Assembly: GCA_050050115.1 (NCBI GenBank)
Contig: JASFUX010000116.1
Location: forward strand, 1 to 10,345
DNA: 10,345 nucleotides
Direction: 5' to 3'
Source: JASFUX01 sp050050115
GTDB taxonomy: Bacteria; Pseudomonadota; Alphaproteobacteria; Caulobacterales; Maricaulaceae
The position numbers and the translations under genes were made by a program. Positions within the stretch are counted from its first letter, which is position 1. Every line of letters starts with the position of its first letter. The notes beneath the pieces are model-generated. The model ran no database searches and was not told where the DNA came from. It saw nothing but the letters and a program-made list of their open reading frames with translations. This document shows positions 6,267 through 10,345 of the stretch, piece after piece.

Positions 6267-9122
6267 TCAGTCGTTGTACGGCGCGGGATAGACCGCGATC
6301 CGATAGGCCGTATCGGACCGCAGGAATTGCGCGGCGGCGGCGATCACGTCCTCGCGGGTGACCGCCGCATAGCCTTCCGCGTCGGTGCGGTGCTCGTCGA
6401 GATAACGCGGCTCTAGCTGGGCGAGGACCGCCAGCGACGTCCAGTAGCCGTTGTTCTCGAGCCGCTCTTCGAGCTGCTCCAAGACCGGTGCGCGGGCCCG
6501 GTCGAGCTCGTCCTCACTCACCTCTCCGGCCGCCATCTCCGCAGCGATCTCGTCGACGACGTCGAAGTAGCGGTCGATGTTCTCGGGCTCGATGTCGAGC
6601 GAGACCGCGATGTAGCCGTAGCCGGGGCTGACCCCCGACAACGACGCGGACACGCTCGGCGAATAGGTCGCCGCCTCGGCCTCGCGCACGCGCTCGATCA
6701 GCTTGAGGCTCATCACCTCGCGCATCATCGCGATCTCCCGAGACAGTTGCGGATCGCTATCGTCGACCGCCGGCCAGTAGATCATCGCCAGCCCCCGGTC
6801 GCGTTCGCCCTGGTGGTGGAGTACCCGCGGCTGGTCGGGCTGCTCGGGAAAGACGGCGACACGCGCCTCGGCGAATGCGCCCGCCTCCTCGCCGTGCGGC
6901 GGCATGGCGCCGAAACTCGCCGCGGTTGCGGCGATCGCAGCGTCGATGTCGACGTCGCCGACGATGGCGATGTCGATCCGGCTGTTGGCGAACGCCTCGT
7001 CGAGCACCGCCGCGAGCTCTTCAAGGTTGCGTTCGAACAACTGCTCCTTGGGCGGAATGCCGTAACGCGGATCGCCGCTGCGCAAGAGCCGGGAGACGTG
7101 CTGGGAGGCGACGCCCTGCGGGGTCGCGTCGAGGCTGTCGTACCAGGTGTCGAGCGAGCGACGGTAACGCTCTAGCGCCTCCTCCCGATAGCCCGGGTCA
7201 GCGATGAAGGCGGCGAGCACCTTCATCTGCAGATCAAGGTCCTCGGGCCGCGTCGTGGCCGAGAAGCGGAACGCGTCCCCGCCGGTGGAGAAGCTCAGCC
7301 CCACGTTGCGTCCTGCAAGCGCGGACTGCAGCGAGTCGATGTCGTGCTCGCCCAGACCCGCTGCGGTGAAGGCGGAATCGGCGAAGTGCTCGAGCCCCGG
7401 CAGTTCTTTGGGCATCATCAACCGGCCGCCGTCGACCCGCACGGAGACGTTGATCCGGTCTTCACGGAAGGTCGTCGGCATCACCGTCAAATGAACGTTG
7501 TTGCCGAACCGCGCGAGAGTCATGCCGAGATCGTCGAGCTCTTCCTGCGCGACCACCTCGCCCGGCGCGCCGAAGTCGTCATAAGCGAACACCGTCTCTT
7601 CGCGCACGTCGCCGGCTTCGACGGGCTCGGCGCGCGCAGCGCTATAGGCGGCGAGGATGGCTTCCGATCCGCCGTCAATCGCGGCGTTCCTGCCGATGAA
7701 GATCTGCGGCTCGGCCTCGCCCCAGGCGTCGCGGAACGCCGCCTCGACGTCCTCGATCGTCATCTCGGCCACGATGTCCTCGAACCGCTGAAGGCTGGTC
7801 TCGGGGTGAGTGAACACCCGGTCCCCGCCGATGTTCGAGGTGAGCGAGTTGGCGAGCCCGGGGCTCGAACGCGTGCCCGCACCGGCGACCGAGGCCTCCA
7901 TCGAGGCGCGCAGATCGGCGAGCACCTCGTCAAGCTCGGCCTGATGGAAACCGTACTCGAGCGCCCGGCGCAGCTCCTGCTCGCCGGCTCTCAAGGCGTC
8001 CGCCCAGCGGTCGGGCTGGGCGGTGACGTCGATCGAGACCACCTCGACCGTGTCGTAGAAGGTCGACGCGTTCGACGAGGCGCTGATGAACGGCGCGTCC
8101 GCACTCCGCGCGATCCGCTGAAACCGGCGGGTCAGGAGCGAAAAGCCCAGACCCTCGATGAAGTCCTCGCGGCGCGCGGCGACGGTGTCGAGCTCTTCGA
8201 CGGCCGGGCGCATCACCGCCGCGGTGATCGCCGTGGACATGTCGGGGTCGGCGAAGAAATCCGCTGCAAGAGCGCGGCCTGCATCGATTGGCTCGCTCGC
8301 CGGCGGCTCGCCGCCGTCGGGCCCGGCGGGCGCCCAATCGCCGAACATCTGACCGATCAGCGTCTCGATCTCGTCGACCGGCGCGTCGCCGACGAAGACG
8401 AGGAGCGCACGCTCGGGACGATAGTAGGCCTCGTAGAAGTCGCGGATGCGCTCGGCCGGCGCGGTTTGAAGAATCTCCGGCGTCCCGATCGGCGAGCGAT
8501 CGACGAAGCGTTGGCCGGGAAAGAGGAACCCTTGCGCCGCGTCGCGATAGCGGCGGACGTAAGTGTTGTTCACCCGGTACTCCGAGAGCACCACGCCGCG
8601 CTCGCGATCCACCGCATCGGGTTCGATCGTCAGCTTGTCGGCGACCTCGCGCAGCAGCATGAAAGCGGTGTCTATCGTCGTTTCTTCCGTATTGGGAAGA
8701 TCGAGTTGATAGACCGTCTCTTCAAGCGAAGTGTAGGCGTTGGTGTCGGGACCGAAGGCGAGCCCCGTACGCTCGAGGATCCGCACCATCTCCCCCTCGG
8801 GCACGTTCTGCGAGCCGTTGAAGGCCATGTGCTCGAGAAAGTGCGCCAGACCGAGCTGGTCGTCGTCTTCCATCAGCGAACCCGCCGCGAACCGCAGGCG
8901 CACCGCCGCGGTGTCGGTCGGCGTCTCGTTGTGCATGATCGCGTAGCGCATGCCGTTCTCGAGCCGACCGTAGCGCACCGCCGGATCGGCCGGCAGGTCC
9001 GAGACGTCCTGCGCGAAGACGAATTCGGGGATCGGGGCGGCCGCAGACTGGCCGTGGGCCGCCGAGCAAACCGCTAACGCGGCGACGATCAGCGGAGCAA
9101 TGAAAACACGGATTTTGAGCAT
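6267..9122 (-). CDS. PqqL-like M16 family zinc metallopeptidase, exported
   Basis: A 951-residue protein with an N-terminal signal peptide (MLKIRVFIAPLIVAALAVCSAAHG, cleavage near 24-28), so probably a periplasmic peptidase of the insulinase/pitrilysin superfamily. The inverted zinc motif HFLEH (His94, Glu97, His98) is intact and preceded by a GLAHFLEHMAFNGS context; FGPDTNAYTSLEETVY (about 123-138) and DRERGVVLSE (172-181) follow, with Glu181 the expected third zinc ligand and Glu174 seven residues before it. These motifs and the length are close to E. coli PqqL-type proteins. Four M16 modules are expected: an active one to about residue 210, a second to about 480, then two in the C-terminal half (about 540-900) lacking HxxEH, as usual; GYGYIAVSLD there fits the substrate-clamping region. 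ATG at 9122 has only a weak Shine-Dalgarno match. It follows the small three-TM gene by 54 bases, so co-transcription is likely. Confidence 0.93.
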   Translation of the reverse strand: MLKIRVFIAPLIVAALAVCSAAHGQSAAAPIPEFVFAQDVSDLPADPAVRYGRLENGMRYAIMHNETPTDTAAVRLRFAAGSLMEDDDQLGLAHFLEHMAFNGSQNVPEGEMVRILERTGLAFGPDTNAYTSLEETVYQLDLPNTEETTIDTAFMLLREVADKLTIEPDAVDRERGVVLSEYRVNNTYVRRYRDAAQGFLFPGQRFVDRSPIGTPEILQTAPAERIRDFYEAYYRPERALLVFVGDAPVDEIETLIGQMFGDWAPAGPDGGEPPASEPIDAGRALAADFFADPDMSTAITAAVMRPAVEELDTVAARREDFIEGLGFSLLTRRFQRIARSADAPFISASSNASTFYDTVEVVSIDVTAQPDRWADALRAGEQELRRALEYGFHQAELDEVLADLRASMEASVAGAGTRSSPGLANSLTSNIGGDRVFTHPETSLQRFEDIVAEMTIEDVEAAFRDAWGEAEPQIFIGRNAAIDGGSEAILAAYSAARAEPVEAGDVREETVFAYDDFGAPGEVVAQEELDDLGMTLARFGNNVHLTVMPTTFREDRINVSVRVDGGRLMMPKELPGLEHFADSAFTAAGLGEHDIDSLQSALAGRNVGLSFSTGGDAFRFSATTRPEDLDLQMKVLAAFIADPGYREEALERYRRSLDTWYDSLDATPQGVASQHVSRLLRSGDPRYGIPPKEQLFERNLEELAAVLDEAFANSRIDIAIVGDVDIDAAIAATAASFGAMPPHGEEAGAFAEARVAVFPEQPDQPRVLHHQGERDRGLAMIYWPAVDDSDPQLSREIAMMREVMSLKLIERVREAEAATYSPSVSASLSGVSPGYGYIAVSLDIEPENIDRYFDVVDEIAAEMAAGEVSEDELDRARAPVLEQLEERLENNGYWTSLAVLAQLEPRYLDEHRTDAEGYAAVTREDVIAAAAQFLRSDTAYRIAVYPAPYND

Positions 9123-9176
9123 CAGATCACCATGACCGTCGCCTTGGCCCAGAGCAAGGCGGCATGTGGGCGCCCG

Positions 9177-9512
9177 TCAGACAAGGCGCTTGACCGCCTC
9201 AACGATCACGATGACGGCGAATCCGCCGAGCACGCCGAAATCGAGCGCGCGGCCGTGCCAAGTGCGCTGTGGATGAGCGGTGTCCGCGTGCTCGGCCGAG
9301 AGCTCGCCGGGCGTCACGCGGAACACCCAGGAGAAGACGACCGCCAGGGGAAACAGGCCGATCGACCAGTAGAGCGCCAACCGGCGCAGCGGGTCGGCCG
9401 GCTCGGTCGCCAGGGCGACCAGCTGCAACGCCAGCCAAGCGATGATCACGTAGGTCGCCGCACCTCTGAGGACGCGGCGGCGGCTCAGCTCTCGAACGAA
9501 GCGAACGGGCAT
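9177..9512 (-). CDS. Small three-TM protein resembling the anchor of cyclase/TPR signalling proteins
   Basis: This 111-residue protein has hydrophobic segments at about 17-36, 47-66 and 90-107. Its N-terminus (ELSRRRVLRGAATYVIIAWL) and the second helix ending in SWVFRVTPGE closely follow the membrane module found at the N-terminus or middle of many proteobacterial adenylate-cyclase-like and TPR-repeat proteins, where the pattern is basic-RRxVxRxAxxY-x-AWLxxQ then FPxAxxxxWxFxxTPEG. Here the frame ends just after the third helix, with no cyclase, winged-helix or TPR part. ATG at 9512 has a strong Shine-Dalgarno sequence (AGGAG, complementary to 9521-9525, eight bases away), so it looks like a genuine short gene. 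It lies 48 bases after the ABC ATPase stop and 54 before M16, suggesting one operon. Function unknown. Confidence 0.75.
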   Translation of the reverse strand: MPVRFVRELSRRRVLRGAATYVIIAWLALQLVALATEPADPLRRLALYWSIGLFPLAVVFSWVFRVTPGELSAEHADTAHPQRTWHGRALDFGVLGGFAVIVIVEAVKRLV

Positions 9513-9560
9513 CCCTCCCCCTCCTGTGCGCCCTTCTCACTTTAAGACGCGCCGTCGATC

Positions 9561-10345
9561 TCAAGCGCCGGCGATCTCGGCTGTCTCAGCGTCGTGCTCG
9601 GCGACCCAGTGGCTGGGCGCGACCTCGTTGAGCGCCGGACGATACTGCTCCACGTCGGGGTCGTCGACGAGCTTGGATTTCATGAATCGGAGCTGCGCCC
9701 GGCTGTCGAGCGGCGAAGGCAGATCGCCGATCAGGCGCACCCGTTCGCGATTGCGCTCCACCCGCGGGTCAGGCACCGGCACAGCTGAGATCAGCGCGCG
9801 CGTATAGGGATGGCGCGGATGCTCGTAGATCGCGTCGCGATCGGCCAGCTCCACCACACGGCCGAGGTAGAGCACCATCACCCGGTGAGAGACCTCGCGT
9901 ACGACCGAAAGGTCATGGCTGATGAACAGCATCGATAGGCCAAGATCGGATTGCAGCTTCAGCAGCAGCTCGAGGATCTGCGCCTGCACCGACACGTCGA
10001 GCGCGGAGACCGCCTCGTCGCAGATCACCACCTTGGGATTGTTGATCATCGCGCGGGCGATGCCGACGCGCTGGTTCTGCCCGCCCGAGAGCTCGTGCGG
10101 GTAGCGGTTGATCAGCGCCGGGTCGAGGCCGGTGCGCTTCATCGCCTCGCGCACCGCTTGCTCGCGCGCTTTGGAGTCGAGGTCGGGACGGAAAGTCGAG
10201 AGCGGCTCGGCGATCGAGGCTCCGACGCTCATCCGCGGATCGAGCGAGGCGAGCGGGTCCTGGAAAACGATCTGCAGGTCCTTGCGCTCTTTCCGCAGCA
10301 TGCTGGCGCTGGTCTTCGAGACGTCGCGGCCCAGCCACGCAACCG
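9561..10345 (-). CDS. Peptide-type ABC transporter ATP-binding protein, 5' end cut by window edge
   Basis: The ATPase of an importer of the oligopeptide/dipeptide/nickel (Opp/Dpp) class, acting on the cytoplasmic face. The frame is open through the right edge, adding VAWLGRDVSKTSAS before the Met at 10301, so that Met is internal and the Walker A motif lies outside the window. Visible in order: Q-loop VFQDPLASLDPRM, ABC signature LSGGQNQRVGIARA, Walker B VVICDE with D-loop SALD, H-loop FISHDLSVVR, and the C-terminal oligopeptide-binding-type extension (VELADRDAIYEHPRHPYTRALISAVPVPDP) that marks OppD/OppF/DppD/DppF. The RKERKDLQIVFQDP context is more like OppF/DppF than OppD/DppD. The window does not show whether it is a single ATPase or the second half of a fused double ATPase. 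No permease or binding protein is present here. The gene order suggests it leads into the small TM gene and M16 peptidase. Confidence 0.9.
   Translation of the reverse strand, partial: VAWLGRDVSKTSASMLRKERKDLQIVFQDPLASLDPRMSVGASIAEPLSTFRPDLDSKAREQAVREAMKRTGLDPALINRYPHELSGGQNQRVGIARAMINNPKVVICDEAVSALDVSVQAQILELLLKLQSDLGLSMLFISHDLSVVREVSHRVMVLYLGRVVELADRDAIYEHPRHPYTRALISAVPVPDPRVERNRERVRLIGDLPSPLDSRAQLRFMKSKLVDDPDVEQYRPALNEVAPSHWVAEHDAETAEIAGA

Noticed and set aside
9066..9068. Cys19 of the M16 protein as a lipoprotein cysteine
   Set aside because: The preceding residue is Val (LAVC) rather than Gly, Ala or Ser, and a better fit is ordinary signal peptidase cleavage after AHG.
7344..9077. A 577-codon open frame on the + strand opposite the M16 peptidase
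   Set aside because: Composition is rich in Arg, Gly, Val and His with no domain, typical of an antisense shadow; the M16 frame has signal peptide, zinc motif and correct length.
1..10345. CRISPR arrays, tRNA genes, insertion sequences, phage or toxin-antitoxin genes
   Set aside because: No regularly spaced repeats, cloverleaf-like sequence, transposase motif or target duplication was seen in reading both strands.

Overview
The window is a compact, high-GC, conventionally coding stretch of bacterial chromosome. The gene set (sqdB, glmM, an ArgE-type M20 deacetylase, a PqqL-like M16 peptidase with signal peptide, a CelD/BioF2-like acetyltransferase, and the small TM anchor known from proteobacterial cyclase/TPR proteins) together with TTAA(C)-rich intergenic motifs points to an alphaproteobacterium, perhaps an aquatic Caulobacterales/Maricaulales/Parvularculales-like lineage. 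That placement is inference; no rRNA or other taxonomic marker is present.

Layout. The left third is on the + strand: the 3' part of argE (acetylornithine deacetylase, cut by the left edge), a 119-bp spacer with a terminator-like hairpin, a promoter with a perfect TTGACA -35 box and a structured leader, then sqdB (UDP-sulfoquinovose synthase, sulfolipid headgroup synthesis), a 174-bp spacer with palindromes, and glmM (phosphoglucosamine mutase, cell-wall precursor synthesis). glmM converges on the - strand block with only 7 bp between the stop codons.

The rest is on the - strand. Read in its own direction it runs: an oligopeptide/dipeptide-type ABC transporter ATPase (cut by the right edge), a small three-TM protein, a large periplasmic M16 zinc metallopeptidase, a 187-bp spacer with an imperfect inverted repeat rich in G-runs and a CtrA-like palindrome, a CelD/BioF2-type GNAT-fold acetyltransferase, and a two-gene unit of an FKBP-type prolyl isomerase lipoprotein overlapping a four-TM protein by 4 bp.

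How they may work together. The peptide-type ABC ATPase, the secreted M16 peptidase and the FKBP lipoprotein would all act at or around the cell envelope; peptide breakdown followed by import is a reasonable but unproven link between the first two. sqdB stands apart from other sulfolipid genes within this window. I see no mobile element, CRISPR array, tRNA, phage gene or toxin-antitoxin pair, and no clear undescribed multi-gene system. The points most worth a second look are the sqdB leader, the G-run inverted repeat behind the M16 gene, the palindrome resembling a CtrA box on both strands, and the small protein that looks like a signalling-protein membrane anchor without its effector domain.
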